Shown here: positions 9,679 to 19,427 of the stretch, piece by piece
How positions within the stretch are numbered: position 1 is the stretch's first letter
Layout: every line of letters starts with the position of its first letter
DNA from: Bradyrhizobium sp. CB1650
GTDB taxonomy: Bacteria > Pseudomonadota > Alphaproteobacteria > Rhizobiales > Xanthobacteraceae
Assembly (NCBI RefSeq): GCF_029761915.1
Contig: NZ_CP121695.1
Location: 6,849,501 to 6,913,500 of the forward strand
DNA length: 64,000 nt
Reading direction: 5' to 3'
The notes under the pieces: model-generated
What the model was told of the DNA's origin: nothing
The model's database searches: none
Seen by the model: only the letters and a program-made list of their open reading frames with translations
Position numbers and translations under genes: made by a program

Positions 9679-10398
9679 CTATTTTTCTTGGCCCCGAATG
9701 CCGAGGTTCTCGGCGATGAGCACGAGATCGGCCAATGATTTTACGCCCATCTTTCGCATCATGTGACCACGGTGAATTTTCACGGTCATTTCGCTTATCC
9801 CGATTCTGTGAGCAACCTCCTTGTTCATAAGACCGCCTGTCACCAGCGCCATAACTTGACGCTCACGAGGGCTCAGCGATTCAAAACGGGCTTGGATATC
9901 CAAATCGGACTGATCTTCCCTACGACGTCTTGCATCGCATTCAAGAGCCGCCGTCACTGCGTCAAGCATCTCTTGATCACGAAACGGCTTCGTTAGGAAA
10001 TCGATTGCACCGGCCTTCATTGCCTTGACCGACATTGGTATATCCCCATGACCTGTAATGAAGATGATGGGTATCTTCACTCCTAATCGTCTGAGTTCTG
10101 TTTGCAGGTCGAATCCGCTCAGCCGAGGAAGTCTGACATCCAATACGAGGCAGCTCGGAACGTCAGGTAGCGGATGTTCCAGCAGTTCCGTTGCAGATGC
10201 AAATGTTCTTACACTTAGTCCGACCGAACGAAACAAGCTGCCGAGTGCGCCGCGCGTGAGTTGATCATCGTCGATCACAAGAACCGTCGGATCGTCAGTT
10301 GTTGGAACGGTGACAGCACTCGGCGCGCTTTTTTTCATTGCGCGAATTCCCGTTTCACCAAGCGAAACTTCGGGTTTTCGACTGAAGTAGATATTCAT
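9679..10398 (-). CDS. FixJ/NarL-type response regulator (copy 2)
   Basis: 239 residues with receiver (VIDDD, LVLDVRLP, FITGHGD, LTKPF) and FixJ-type helix-turn-helix (LSPRERQVM ... ISEMTVKIHRGHMMRKM). Paralogue of 4498-5214 in the same orientation, with long runs of identical nucleotides at the 3' end of both genes. The N-terminal 35 residues and the spacing after the gene are not conserved. The two copies flank the hydrolase and winged-helix ATPase genes. The partner kinase is not obvious nearby; the giant kinase beside copy 1 is the best candidate. Confidence 0.92.
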   Translation of the reverse strand: MNIYFSRKPEVSLGETGIRAMKKSAPSAVTVPTTDDPTVLVIDDDQLTRGALGSLFRSVGLSVRTFASATELLEHPLPDVPSCLVLDVRLPRLSGFDLQTELRRLGVKIPIIFITGHGDIPMSVKAMKAGAIDFLTKPFRDQEMLDAVTAALECDARRRREDQSDLDIQARFESLSPRERQVMALVTGGLMNKEVAHRIGISEMTVKIHRGHMMRKMGVKSLADLVLIAENLGIRGQEK

Positions 10399-10791
10399 CG
10401 TACCACGACCATGTTGTTAAGCCGAAGGCTTGTCCCACGGAACAAAGTATCACAAGAATGATCAAGCCCGTCTCGGAGGGATTTGATAAGGTTCGGAGGC
10501 CTTTGCTCTTTTACGTGCAATTTGGCCTTGCGCTGGCCTCAATTATCCAAATCCGGCCAGGAAGGCTACGTCGAAGGCCAGCAAGAAGAGCCCCGCAGGT
10601 TCCCTCCACCAGGGGCGATTGCGGGGGCACTCAGCGTGGTATACTCTAATATAGCTCCAACGATGCTTTTTCGGGTGTCCGCGGTACCGGAACTGCGGCG
10701 CCTTCTCCGCGACTGCGCGTTCCGCCACAGCCGCAGGACTGGACGGGCGCGCCGTCACTTTGAGCACGTCCATCGTGGACCAGGTGCGGTG

Positions 10792-12165
10792 ATGGGACTC
10801 TCAGAGCGGGCTGCAAGCTCGGTCATGGCTATTGCGGGGCACGCTGAACACGTTTGTTCGGTCGCCGAGGGGGCGACGCCTCTGCCGGGAATGGAGGCGG
10901 TATCTACCTCATGGCAAAGATCAGCAAGAAATTACGGCCTCGATCCGGTCGACAGCACGGCGCCACGCATCCTCACGCCTGCTGAGTTGACGCATTTTCG
11001 CGAACCGCTGGATAAACTCATCTTCACCGCCCAAGAGGAGATAGATCAATTATACAAGGTGGTTCGCGAAGCTGGATATGCCGTCTTGTTCTGCGATAGC
11101 TCGGGCGTAGCAGTCGCCCATCGTGGCGAAGACGCACAGGCAAGCCAGTTCGAATATTGGGGAACTTGGCTCGGCGGCGTGTGGTCCGAGGAGGTTGAGG
11201 GCACAAACGGCATCGGTACCTGCATCGTTGAAGAGCGGCCTGTAACTGTTCATAGAAGTCAGCACTTCAGGTCCAGACACACTAATTTGAGTTGCTCCGG
11301 CGCCCCCCTATTCGGGGTCGATGGGCGACTGATGGCAGTCCTGGACGTCTCTGCCATCGATCCCGCACTCTCCGAAGGAGCGCACGCGCTGACTGGCGCA
11401 CTCACGGTACGATCGGCGCGCGCGATCGAAGAACGATTTTTTCGTGAGCAGTTCCGTCGAGAGTGGATCGTTGCGGTAGCGCCGGTGGAGGGAGATGCTC
11501 AGGGCATGCTGCTGGCGGTCGACGGCAACCAACGCATCATCGGCGCAAACCGGGTCGCGCGCACGTCCCTCCTGCTCGATGACCGTGGGCTTCGGACGGG
11601 CATCAGCTTGTGGTCAATCTTCGAGCCAGATGTGGGCCTCTTCCGGCGCAAGGACCGACCCGATATCTCTGCGCGATTGCTGATCGCCGGCAGCAATGAC
11701 AGTAGGCCCGTGCTTGTCACCCCGCCCGATCACCCCATGAGTGGCTCGAGCAATCCAACGAACCGCAACCTGCACACACGCCCGCGCTTGGGCTCGTTTG
11801 CTATCTCGACACCGCCCTCAACACCGCAAGCGCACGGCGGATTGTCGCCTAGCGCGATGCGACGAGTACGGGAATACGTGGAAGTGCATTTAGGCGACAA
11901 TATCGATTTGTCGATTCTGGCTCGAGTCGCTGGACTTTCCGTGCATCATTTTGCACGACAATTCAAGCAATCCGCCGGGGTTACGCCGCATGTCTACCTC
12001 ACGCAAAAGCGAGTCGAACGCGCGCAGGAAATGTTGGTTCGGACGGATATCCCGCTAGCGCAAATTGCGTTCGCTGTGGGGTTTTTCGATCAAGGTCATC
12101 TAGCACGGCATTTCCGTCACATGCTAGGCACGACCCCTAGAGAGTTTCGCTGGTCGCAAGTATAG
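10792..12165 (+). CDS. AcoR-like GAF sensor fused to AraC-type DNA-binding domain
   Basis: About 457 residues from ATG at 10792; the frame is open further upstream to 10483, but the family N-terminus (SWQRSARNYGLDP) appears soon after this ATG. The first part matches the sensory region of AcoR-type sigma54 activators: the SWxRS segment, then a GAF-like domain with EEVEGTNGIGTC and VHRSQHF. The usual sigma54 AAA+ and Fis-type HTH are absent. Instead the C-terminal 100 residues are a two-helix AraC domain (LSILARVAGLSVHHFARQFK; IAFAVGFFDQGHLARHFRH). It therefore probably activates ordinary sigma70 promoters in response to a small molecule. It is transcribed divergently from response regulator copy 2. 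Confidence 0.85.
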   Translation: MGLSERAASSVMAIAGHAEHVCSVAEGATPLPGMEAVSTSWQRSARNYGLDPVDSTAPRILTPAELTHFREPLDKLIFTAQEEIDQLYKVVREAGYAVLFCDSSGVAVAHRGEDAQASQFEYWGTWLGGVWSEEVEGTNGIGTCIVEERPVTVHRSQHFRSRHTNLSCSGAPLFGVDGRLMAVLDVSAIDPALSEGAHALTGALTVRSARAIEERFFREQFRREWIVAVAPVEGDAQGMLLAVDGNQRIIGANRVARTSLLLDDRGLRTGISLWSIFEPDVGLFRRKDRPDISARLLIAGSNDSRPVLVTPPDHPMSGSSNPTNRNLHTRPRLGSFAISTPPSTPQAHGGLSPSAMRRVREYVEVHLGDNIDLSILARVAGLSVHHFARQFKQSAGVTPHVYLTQKRVERAQEMLVRTDIPLAQIAFAVGFFDQGHLARHFRHMLGTTPREFRWSQV

Positions 12166-12894
12166 ACGACCGACGCTTTAAATTCGCGCACTTCTCGAAG
12201 AGCGATTAAACAAGCCAACACGGCAACGCCTTAGCGCGAGCACAACATCCGTCGCAGCCTATGGATGCCTAACGGCGTGACAATCCATATCCTCATCGGA
12301 ACGTTATCTAGGCCTTCGATTGCGTTCCGTCACGTGGAGTCCTGAACTCCGATCCCCCATTTGATGCGTTTCGATTTCATTTGATACCTCGGCTTTCTCA
12401 TTCCAGCAGTCTCAGGCAACAGGTCGACAAGCGGCCACTGTTTTGCGCCCGCCCAAGACGTCTTTATCGGTCATGCTGTATGTTTGCCGAAACTGCGTTT
12501 TCATTTGCATCGTAATCGCACGCTTCCTCACAAGGCAGCGGACAAAGCCACAAAGATCTCGCGCGGCCAGCACGTTCCAAAAACGCGTCATATCTGATTG
12601 CGCAAAATCCTGTCGATCGCTCACCAGAATCACTTCAAAGGATTGCGAGAAGCGGCAATCGACGCAAACTTTCGTTTAGTGCCTCTAGCCATCTCGGCTA
12701 TTGCCGCGCACCTAAGTACGACTTGAGTGATCCAACCCATCATCCTAGTCTCGCTGCCAAGTTCTATTTGGTGGATTGCGTGTCGTGCAACGTCAACGTT
12801 TTTGGCCGGAAGATCGAGCGCAGGAGTCGATGGAAGCGCAAAACAGACGACGAATGACAACGAGGACCAAACACTGAAGCCAGAGGAGACCGCA
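12166..12894. other. Long intergenic region, no supported gene
   Basis: About 730 bp between the GAF/AraC gene and the small zinc-finger gene. Short open frames exist on both strands, but none has a convincing ribosome-binding site or recognisable protein. The last part should hold the promoter of the small gene at 12895. Confidence 0.5.
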
Positions 12895-13080
12895 ATGTTG
12901 AACAGCTCTCAAAGCGCACAGCATGGCGCGCCAAGGCGTTGCGCGGTCTGTGACGGACCGTTTGGTCTTATCCGGTACTATTCCTGGCGAACTCCCTTAT
13001 GTTCTAAGAAATGCGTCGAACACCTCAGGGCCCGCCGCGAGGAGAGCCGCAAGTGGTTGCGCAGATTTCAGACCGCCTAG
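12895..13080 (+). CDS. Small zinc-finger-like protein, CX2C-X16-CX3C (copy 1)
   Basis: 61 residues from ATG at 12895, preceded by AGAGGAG. Four cysteines are arranged CAVC-16 residues-CSKKC around a conserved GLIRYYSWRTPLC core, and the tail is basic. This is consistent with a small treble-clef-like zinc-binding protein, which is inference. A second copy at 35032-35229 has the same spacing and core. In both places the gene sits beside a response regulator, here 215 bp upstream of the FixJ-like gene at 13295. Function unknown. Confidence 0.75.
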   Translation: MLNSSQSAQHGAPRRCAVCDGPFGLIRYYSWRTPLCSKKCVEHLRARREESRKWLRRFQTA

Positions 13081-13294
13081 AAGCGGGATCCACTCGCAAA
13101 AGGAATTACAACCTCATACCACCTCGATCGGCTGAGACATATCGACCGAGGATCATCCTGGCGTTAGTACCCCGGGGAGCTTCTATGGGATCGCTCGCGG
13201 CGGTCCAGCGCCACGATTTCGCAATTGTGAAGAAAGGCTTGCAGTTGAGAAGAAACGCTTGTCTTGGACTCTGGCAAGATGTCGAGTACAACTC

Positions 13295-14053
13295 ATGACC
13301 ATTGACCGACCGCTAGTTGCCGTTATCGATAGTGACGATTCTTTGCGAGAGGATTTGCAGGCCTTGCTGGGCGCAGCGACCCTTGCGGTCGAGCTCTTCA
13401 ATTCGGCCGAAGACTTTTTGAAAATGAGCAAGTTCCGTACACCCAATTGCATTGTGTTGGACGTACGGCTGCCCGGAATGAGCGGCCTCGATCTTCGATA
13501 TCGACAAGCAAAGGTTGGACGCAAAACACCCTTCGTGTTTCTTACCGCACATAACGAGGTGGGGACGTCCGTTCGGGCGATGAAAGCAGGGGCCATCGAC
13601 TACCTTATCAAGCCCTTTCAAGACAAGGAGCTACTCGATGCGGTCAACCGCGGCATCGAGTATGATCGCGAGCAGCGTCTGCAAAAGCAGTCCTTTGACG
13701 AGCTACGCACCAGGCTCAAGTCGCTATCGCCTCGCGAAAGAGAGACAATGGTGTTGCTCTCAGCTGGCCAGGGACCCAAGCAGATTGCAGGCAAATTAGG
13801 AATCTGCACACACACGGCTCGCGTTCACAGTAGCAGGATTATGTACAAGATGGGGGCGCGATCTATCGCCGATCTAGTTCGGATGGCGGACAAGCTGGAA
13901 CATAGGCCGGGCAACGAAACAATTCGCTCCCACGACATCCCTTTGAGCGGCTGCTGCGGAGCTGCCCGCCGAAATTCGAACGCCCGCAAATCTTGCAGCA
14001 CTTCAGCGGAGGAGCGCCGCAGTCAATCTATGACGCCCGCTTCATTATCCTGA
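13295..14053 (+). CDS. FixJ-like response regulator with divergent output domain
   Basis: 252 residues from the ATG at 13295, the start of receiver homology (MTIDRPLVAVIDSDDS). Receiver landmarks are present: Asp in CIVLDVRLPGMSG, FLTAHNEV, and LIKPF. The FixJ-type HTH begins LSPRERETM, but the recognition helix (ICTHTARVHSSRIMYKM) differs from the usual S-x-x-TVKxHR pattern, so its DNA target probably differs from the two paralogues in this block. About 45 residues after the HTH are low-complexity and cysteine-containing, unlike most FixJ proteins. It follows the small zinc-finger gene. Confidence 0.85.
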   Translation: MTIDRPLVAVIDSDDSLREDLQALLGAATLAVELFNSAEDFLKMSKFRTPNCIVLDVRLPGMSGLDLRYRQAKVGRKTPFVFLTAHNEVGTSVRAMKAGAIDYLIKPFQDKELLDAVNRGIEYDREQRLQKQSFDELRTRLKSLSPRERETMVLLSAGQGPKQIAGKLGICTHTARVHSSRIMYKMGARSIADLVRMADKLEHRPGNETIRSHDIPLSGCCGAARRNSNARKSCSTSAEERRSQSMTPASLS

Positions 14054-14483
14054 GGTCACGACGCTGCCGCCGGCGCGAGCCAATTGCGAGCAGAGGCATT
14101 GGGTCGCATGCCCGCGCTGATGCACGCGAACGATGAGGTATCGATCATCTGGAGAGCGTCACCGTGGGCAGTGGCGCGTCCGTCTATATACGACTCCACA
14201 CGCCGACCCGGCCGCTAGCGAACAAACAGTTGTACAAGAGGTGTAGGGACCGAAGGCATCCGGCGATCGCGCCACGGTGCTCCAGATCGCAGGCCGGTTG
14301 AGAACATGACTGTCGTTCGCCCGAGGAACTCCACGCGACTTTCTGGGCGGCTTCGGCTTGATCGCCGTGGCACGCGGGCCCAAGGACCGAGCAGAAAAGG
14401 TATCCTCTCCAGCGTGTTTCTGGCCCAGATCAATCACGATCCAGTCTTGGGCAATTCCGCAAGACATAACGCTTGTTGTCGCT
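14054..14483. other. Intergenic region, no supported gene
   Basis: About 430 bp between the convergent FixJ-like and AraC-type genes. Only short overlapping frames without similarity I recognise; no clear terminator hairpin seen. Confidence 0.45.
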
Positions 14484-15494
14484 CTATCTGAACTGCCTGC
14501 GATATTCGCTTGGCGTCCAGCCCGTAATCTTGCGAAAGGCCACGCTGAACGAACTCGTTTGAGAGTATCCAACCGTAAACCCGACGTCCGTAATCGAGAT
14601 TGATGGATTTGCCAAAAGCAGCTTGGCTTGTTCGATGCGCCTTTGTACTTGGTACTGATGCGGCGGGGTCCCGAAAGATCTTTTGAAGGCTCGACAAAAA
14701 TGGTGCTGACTCAAACGGGCGAGCTGCGCCAGCGTGACGAGACAAATTTGTTCGCCTAAATGTTCTTCAATATAGCCAACGACGGCGCGCTTTTGCCAAC
14801 AAGCAAGGCCTCCACGATTCAGGGCTGCACCACGCTCGCTATTATCCTCACAGCGAGACAACTCAATTGCGAGCACGCTAGAAAGGGCGGAAAGATAGGG
14901 TGTTCTCCTTGCTTGCCTACTTTCGATAGCGCTCCCCAACTTGGCTGCGGTTTCCCAAACGACAATGTCCTCAAAATGTACTCTCGCCGTATAGTCAGTT
15001 TCCCCGCCGTTCCGGAGAACGGCTGGATCCAAATACAGAAACGTCAAGCGGGTGGATGCAGCGGTCTCGAGCCGCTCTCGATAGCCGTAGCCGGCCGGGA
15101 CGAATGTGAGCTTCTTTGTGAGATTTCGAATCCTAGACGGTGTAGATCCATCAACTAAAGTTTCGCCGTCTCGACGGGCGCCCTCATTGTACATCGCCAG
15201 GAGATGAACGGGACCTTGAAATTCCAGCTCTATCTTTCTCCCAAGCGGCACATGTATAGTTTCGGCAAACCAACCGGGACAACCGGTACCGAGACGCTTC
15301 ACGAGCTCAACCGGAGCAACTTGGACAGTAGAGTGAATTAGCCCATTGTCACTTGAAAGCGAGGATTTGATACCGGCAGTCGGTCTGGTTTCCTCCAGAT
15401 CCCGGAGGTCGACTGCAGTGTGACTTGCACCGCCATGTAGCGAGCTTGTCCTTGCCGGCCGTTCGCTCGACGCGCTTGCCATCATCCATGTCAC
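14484..15494 (-). CDS. AraC-family transcriptional regulator
   Basis: 336 residues. The C-terminal 100 residues form the AraC double helix-turn-helix (LVTLAQLARLSQHHFCRAFK; ITDVGFTVGYSQTSSFSVAFRK; WTPSEYRRQF). The N-terminal part contains a cupin-like segment (FAETIHVPLGRKIELEF, LTFVPAGYGYRE) that probably senses a small molecule; the ligand is unknown. AGGTGA precedes the ATG at 15494. The gene faces 800 bp of non-coding sequence, so its target is not clear from context; the urease operon downstream is one possibility. Confidence 0.88.
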   Translation of the reverse strand: MTWMMASASSERPARTSSLHGGASHTAVDLRDLEETRPTAGIKSSLSSDNGLIHSTVQVAPVELVKRLGTGCPGWFAETIHVPLGRKIELEFQGPVHLLAMYNEGARRDGETLVDGSTPSRIRNLTKKLTFVPAGYGYRERLETAASTRLTFLYLDPAVLRNGGETDYTARVHFEDIVVWETAAKLGSAIESRQARRTPYLSALSSVLAIELSRCEDNSERGAALNRGGLACWQKRAVVGYIEEHLGEQICLVTLAQLARLSQHHFCRAFKRSFGTPPHQYQVQRRIEQAKLLLANPSISITDVGFTVGYSQTSSFSVAFRKITGWTPSEYRRQFR

Positions 15495-16290
15495 CTACTG
15501 ATTCCTCCTCCGACGTCGTACCTGTCCAAAATCATAGTCTCGGTAACTCGAATAGCGCTATTCCGACGTAGGTTACGCCCGGTTCCCGATTGGTCGTAGT
15601 CACGCAAACCAACGGTCTATCTCGAGTCTTTCGAACGGAACGATTTTCGGAGGACTAGCTACGGCGCTATTCAAGGCTCATTTCAGCGCGCGGGCAGGAG
15701 TTGGGATCGCAGCAACGTGGAGCAGCCTCAGGCAACGCTGCAAGCCGCGTCCGCGACGGTTTGTTTCGTCTTCGACATGCAGTCAGCAGAAGCCGCATCT
15801 CACTGCGTTTCCGGGCACTATTCACCTTGGCTGACGGTCGGTCGCTGCTTTGAGCCTAGGCCAACGAGCCAACCAAATGTCTGACGCCAATTTCTGTGTC
15901 TTCTGGGCCGAAGGAATGCCGAGCGAAAGGCTCAAAGCCTACCGGAGTTGAACTTCCGCGAAACCCCAACGCAATTCGGCTTCCACTTTCCGCCTCCGGC
16001 CCCGGTCACGCTCTGTTCGGACGGCGAAGATATCCGCGCCTTGCCTGGCAAGACGCCGAACGGCACAGACACGTGGTATGCCCAGCATCAGCAAGTGAGC
16101 CCGAAGGGGCTCTCTGGCGCATGATCAACGATGCCAACAAGCAACCCATTTGCTACATCGGCGCGACCGAGCCCCTCGACGCGGCGCAGCTTGCCCGTGA
16201 CAGTGGCGGAGCCGCGTGTCGATAGGGCGGATAGTGTGTCAAAAGATTCAGTATGCCGCGTCAAAGGAATGAACGGCCTGGTAAGCAAAC
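15495..16290. other. Long intergenic region, no supported gene
   Basis: About 800 bp between the AraC gene and the end of the urease operon. A 109-codon plus-strand frame at 15896-16225 shows no family I recognise and lacks a good start site. The sequence looks like decayed DNA. Confidence 0.45.
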
Positions 16291-16962
16291 CTAAAGTGGC
16301 GTCGCGGCCAAGCCCCCCTTCTCAAGAATGAACCCGGCGATTTCATCGACGCCCTGTCCGCTTTTCAGATTGGAAAAAATGAATGGTCGCGTACCTCGCA
16401 TGCGTCGGGCGTCCGATTCCATAACCTGGAGATTGGCACCCACCAGCGGAGCGAGATCGATCTTGTTGATCACAAGCAGGTCGGACCGCGTTATACCGGG
16501 ACCGCCTTTGCGTGGGATCTTTTCGCCTGCAGCGACGTCGATCACGTAAATAGTCAAGTCGGCGAGTTCTGGACTAAAGGTAGCCGCGAGATTGTCACCA
16601 CCCGACTCCACGAAGCAGAGTTCTGCTTGCGGGAATCTCAAATTCATGTCCCCGATCGCGGCGAGATTCATGGAGGCGTCCTCACGTATCGCCGTGTGAG
16701 GGCAGCCGCCTGTCTCCACGCCCATGATACGCTCTGCTGGCAGCGCTTGGGCGCGGGTTAGAATGAGCTGATCTTCTCTGGTATAGATGTCGTTGGTAAT
16801 TACGTAGATGTCGTAGAAATCTCGTAGATGCTTGCATAACGCCTCTACCAGCGCTGTCTTGCCCGAGCCTACCGGGCCGCCGATCCCGACGCGGAGAGGA
16901 CCGTGGTGTGCGGAAGCGAACTTGCTGCGGACAAGGGGCGTCTCGCTTTCAATAGTCTTCAT
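16291..16962 (-). CDS. ureG: Urease accessory GTPase UreG
   Basis: 223 residues, typical for UreG. P-loop [15 protein letters not shown], the nickel/zinc-binding CPH motif in [15 protein letters not shown], Walker B-like [16 protein letters not shown], and the guanine specificity motif NKID. UreG hydrolyses GTP to drive nickel insertion into the apo-urease held by UreD and UreF. It is the last gene of the operon and overlaps the ureF stop by 4 bases (ATGA), indicating translational coupling. The N-terminus lacks the His-rich stretch found in some homologues, which matters because no ureE is present. Confidence 0.97.
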   Translation of the reverse strand: MKTIESETPLVRSKFASAHHGPLRVGIGGPVGSGKTALVEALCKHLRDFYDIYVITNDIYTREDQLILTRAQALPAERIMGVETGGCPHTAIREDASMNLAAIGDMNLRFPQAELCFVESGGDNLAATFSPELADLTIYVIDVAAGEKIPRKGGPGITRSDLLVINKIDLAPLVGANLQVMESDARRMRGTRPFIFSNLKSGQGVDEIAGFILEKGGLAATPL

Positions 16963-17657
16963 GACCGGAACAACCTCGTATATTGGGTTTCATGGTCAAT
17001 GGAAGCAATTTCAACCATTAAGCCCGCTGAGCCCAGATCGTCAAGCGTGGTGCAGGTTCCCTGTGTGCTTGCTGACAAAACCGCGTGCTCAAGCTCCGCG
17101 ATAGCGAGTTGACCATCGGTTTGTCCGAGGGGGATCAGCCTGACGCCGGCGATTACCAAATTGGCGACATAGCTGTGCAGGAAGGCAGGTAACGCAACGC
17201 ACGCCGGAATCCGCTCCCTTGCCAAGCGACAGCCGAGAACGACCGCCACGACCGGCTGGATCTGCTTCTCTAAGAAGAGGTCCAATATAGGATCGGGCCA
17301 CACCCGATGGAGTGTCGTAAGGCATGCAGTCGCTTGTTGGGATGATTCAAGCGCGAATTCTGACGTCCCGCGCGAGGCTGCCGCCAATTCGGCAATCCGG
17401 GTGAGCTTATCAGCATCATTCTCGATTGCGCAGCGATATGCTTCGTTGAAAAACACCGCTTCATTTCGACCGGATCCATAGCAAAGATCTGCCTCCAGCC
17501 AATCGACAAGGCTTGAGCGGTCGTAGACGTGACCAGCCTCGACGGCCCATTCGAGACCGTGCGAGTAACTGTAGGCGCCATTCGGGAAGCTCGGCGAAAG
17601 CCAACTCTGCAGTCGCAAAATGGATAGAGGCGAGCACGGGGACCCCTCGCCCGTCAT
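16959..17657 (-). CDS. ureF: Urease accessory protein UreF
   Basis: 232 residues, all-helical UreF family. Recognised by [19 protein letters not shown] near the N-terminus, which contacts UreG and UreD, and the tail [20 protein letters not shown]. UreF gates GTP hydrolysis by UreG during urease activation. It is separated from ureC by 57 bp, which in most operons is occupied by ureE. An 18-bp tandem duplication lies in this short gap. Confidence 0.95.
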   Translation of the reverse strand: MTGEGSPCSPLSILRLQSWLSPSFPNGAYSYSHGLEWAVEAGHVYDRSSLVDWLEADLCYGSGRNEAVFFNEAYRCAIENDADKLTRIAELAAASRGTSEFALESSQQATACLTTLHRVWPDPILDLFLEKQIQPVVAVVLGCRLARERIPACVALPAFLHSYVANLVIAGVRLIPLGQTDGQLAIAELEHAVLSASTQGTCTTLDDLGSAGLMVEIASIDHETQYTRLFRS

Positions 17658-17686
17658 GATACTCGTCCATTGCGCTTGAAAGTACG

Positions 17687-17722
17687 CGTCGGCATATCAA
17701 TACACGTCGGCATATCAATACA
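17687..17722. repeat. Perfect 18-bp tandem duplication spanning the ureC stop codon
   Basis: CGTCGGCATATCAATACA occurs at 17687-17704 and again at 17705-17722. The second copy contains the last codons and stop of ureC (minus strand ATG-TAT-TGA) and the first copy repeats this beyond the gene. The duplication sits where ureE would be expected. Confidence 0.9.
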
Positions 17723-19418
17723 TAAAGTAGCGTTGAGCCATTGGCAGCACCTTCACGGGCGCGCAAGTGAGCAGCCGGCCATCTGCCCGCACCTCATAGG
17801 TTTCCGGATCGACCTCCATGTGAGGGGTGGCGTTGTTGAGAATCATAGAATGCTTACCGATCTTGCGCGTATTCGAGACAGGAAGAAGTTTCTTCGCAAG
17901 GCCGAGCAACTGGTTCCTCACCAGGGATGCCTCGCTGACGAACGTCACTGAGCTCCTGCTCAGAGAGCGACCGAATGCGCCGAACATCGGCCGATAGTAT
18001 TGAGGCTGGGGGGTGGGAATAGAAGCGTTGGGATCGCCAATGATAGCGGCAGCGATCGTGCCGGCTTTGAGAACCATGTCGGGCTTTACGCCGAAAAAGG
18101 CCGGATCCCAGATTACGATGTCGGCAATCTTCCCGACTTCAATCGAGCCGACGTAGGTGGAGATACCCTGGGCTATCGCGGGATTGATCGTGTATTTCGC
18201 GACGTAGCGCCGCGCTCGGAAGTTATCGTTGCCGCCATTCTCCTCAGCCAATCTCCCGAACTGCTTCTTCATTTTGTCGGCGGTTTGCCACGTGCGGGTA
18301 ATCACCTCACCGACGCGCCCCATTGCCTGGCTGTCCGACGACACGATTGAGAGAGCTCCCAGATCGTGCAAAACGTCTTCCGCGGCTATGGTCTCCTTGC
18401 GTATCCGGCTCTCGGCGAAGGCGACGTCCTCTGGGATACGACGATCTAGATGATGCGTGACCATGAGCATATCGAGCGCTTCGTCGAGCGTATTCACCGT
18501 GTAGGGACGTGTTGGATTTGTCGAAGCCGGGATAACGTTCCGCTCGCCACAAACCTTTATGATGTCCGGCGCATGTCCGCCACCGGCGCCTTCAGTGTGA
18601 AAGGTATGGATCGTTCTGCCCTTGAATGCGGCGAGGGTTTCTTCCACGTAACCACCCTCATTGAGAGAGTCAGTATGGATCAAGACCTGCACATCCATGT
18701 CGTCCGCGACGGAAAGGCAGCAGTCGATCACAGCGGGCGTCGCGCCCCAGTCTTCGTGCAATTTGAGGCCGCACACACCAGCCTCGATCTGCTCAACGAG
18801 GCCAGCGGCGAGGCTCGCGTTACCTTTACCGAAAATACCGAGGTTCATTGGGAAAGCGTCAGCTGCCTCGAGCATCCGGTGGACATGCCAAGGGCCTGGC
18901 GTACAGGTTGTCGCCGCAGTACCTGTCGCGGGTCCGGTGCCCCCACCCATCATCGTTGTTAGGCCTGAATAGAGCGCCTCGTCGATTTGTTGCGGGCAAA
19001 TGTAATGGACATGAGTGTCGATACCCCCTGCGGTAATGATCTTGCCTTCCCCGGCGATAATCTCAGTGCCAGGTCCGATGATTATGTCGATGTTCGGCTG
19101 CACATCGGGATTGCCAGCCTTCCCGATCTTTGAAATGAGCCCATCCTTGATAGCGATGTCCGCCTTCACGACCCCCCAATGATCAAGAATCAGGGCGTTG
19201 GTGATGACTGTATCAACGGCTCCCTCGCTGCGCGTGCGCTGTGACTGTCCCATGCCATCGCGAATGACTTTTCCTCCCCCGAACTTCACCTCCTCTCCGT
19301 AAGTCGTGAAGTCCTTCTCCACCTCTATCAGCAGATCAGTATCTGCGAGACGAAGCTTGTCCCCAACCGTGGGTCCGAACATCTGTGCATAGGCGGCGCG
19401 GCCCATTATGTGGGGCAT
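17715..19418 (-). CDS. ureC: Urease alpha subunit UreC
   Basis: 567 residues, the expected length. Dinickel site ligands are visible: [11 protein letters not shown], the carbamylated lysine in [19 protein letters not shown] and [12 protein letters not shown]. The catalytic flap reads LMVTHHLD, so the mobile-flap cysteine of the Klebsiella enzyme (MVCHHL) is Thr. It hydrolyses urea to ammonia and carbamate as part of the (ABC)3 complex in the cytoplasm. The gene starts 9 bases after the ureB stop. Confidence 0.98.
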   Translation of the reverse strand: MPHIMGRAAYAQMFGPTVGDKLRLADTDLLIEVEKDFTTYGEEVKFGGGKVIRDGMGQSQRTRSEGAVDTVITNALILDHWGVVKADIAIKDGLISKIGKAGNPDVQPNIDIIIGPGTEIIAGEGKIITAGGIDTHVHYICPQQIDEALYSGLTTMMGGGTGPATGTAATTCTPGPWHVHRMLEAADAFPMNLGIFGKGNASLAAGLVEQIEAGVCGLKLHEDWGATPAVIDCCLSVADDMDVQVLIHTDSLNEGGYVEETLAAFKGRTIHTFHTEGAGGGHAPDIIKVCGERNVIPASTNPTRPYTVNTLDEALDMLMVTHHLDRRIPEDVAFAESRIRKETIAAEDVLHDLGALSIVSSDSQAMGRVGEVITRTWQTADKMKKQFGRLAEENGGNDNFRARRYVAKYTINPAIAQGISTYVGSIEVGKIADIVIWDPAFFGVKPDMVLKAGTIAAAIIGDPNASIPTPQPQYYRPMFGAFGRSLSRSSVTFVSEASLVRNQLLGLAKKLLPVSNTRKIGKHSMILNNATPHMEVDPETYEVRADGRLLTCAPVKVLPMAQRYFMY

Positions 19419-19427
19419 TTCGTTACC

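Noticed and set aside
15896..16225. 109-codon plus-strand frame before the urease operon
   Set aside because: No recognised features, no good start site, and neighbouring frames look equally protein-like over short pieces.
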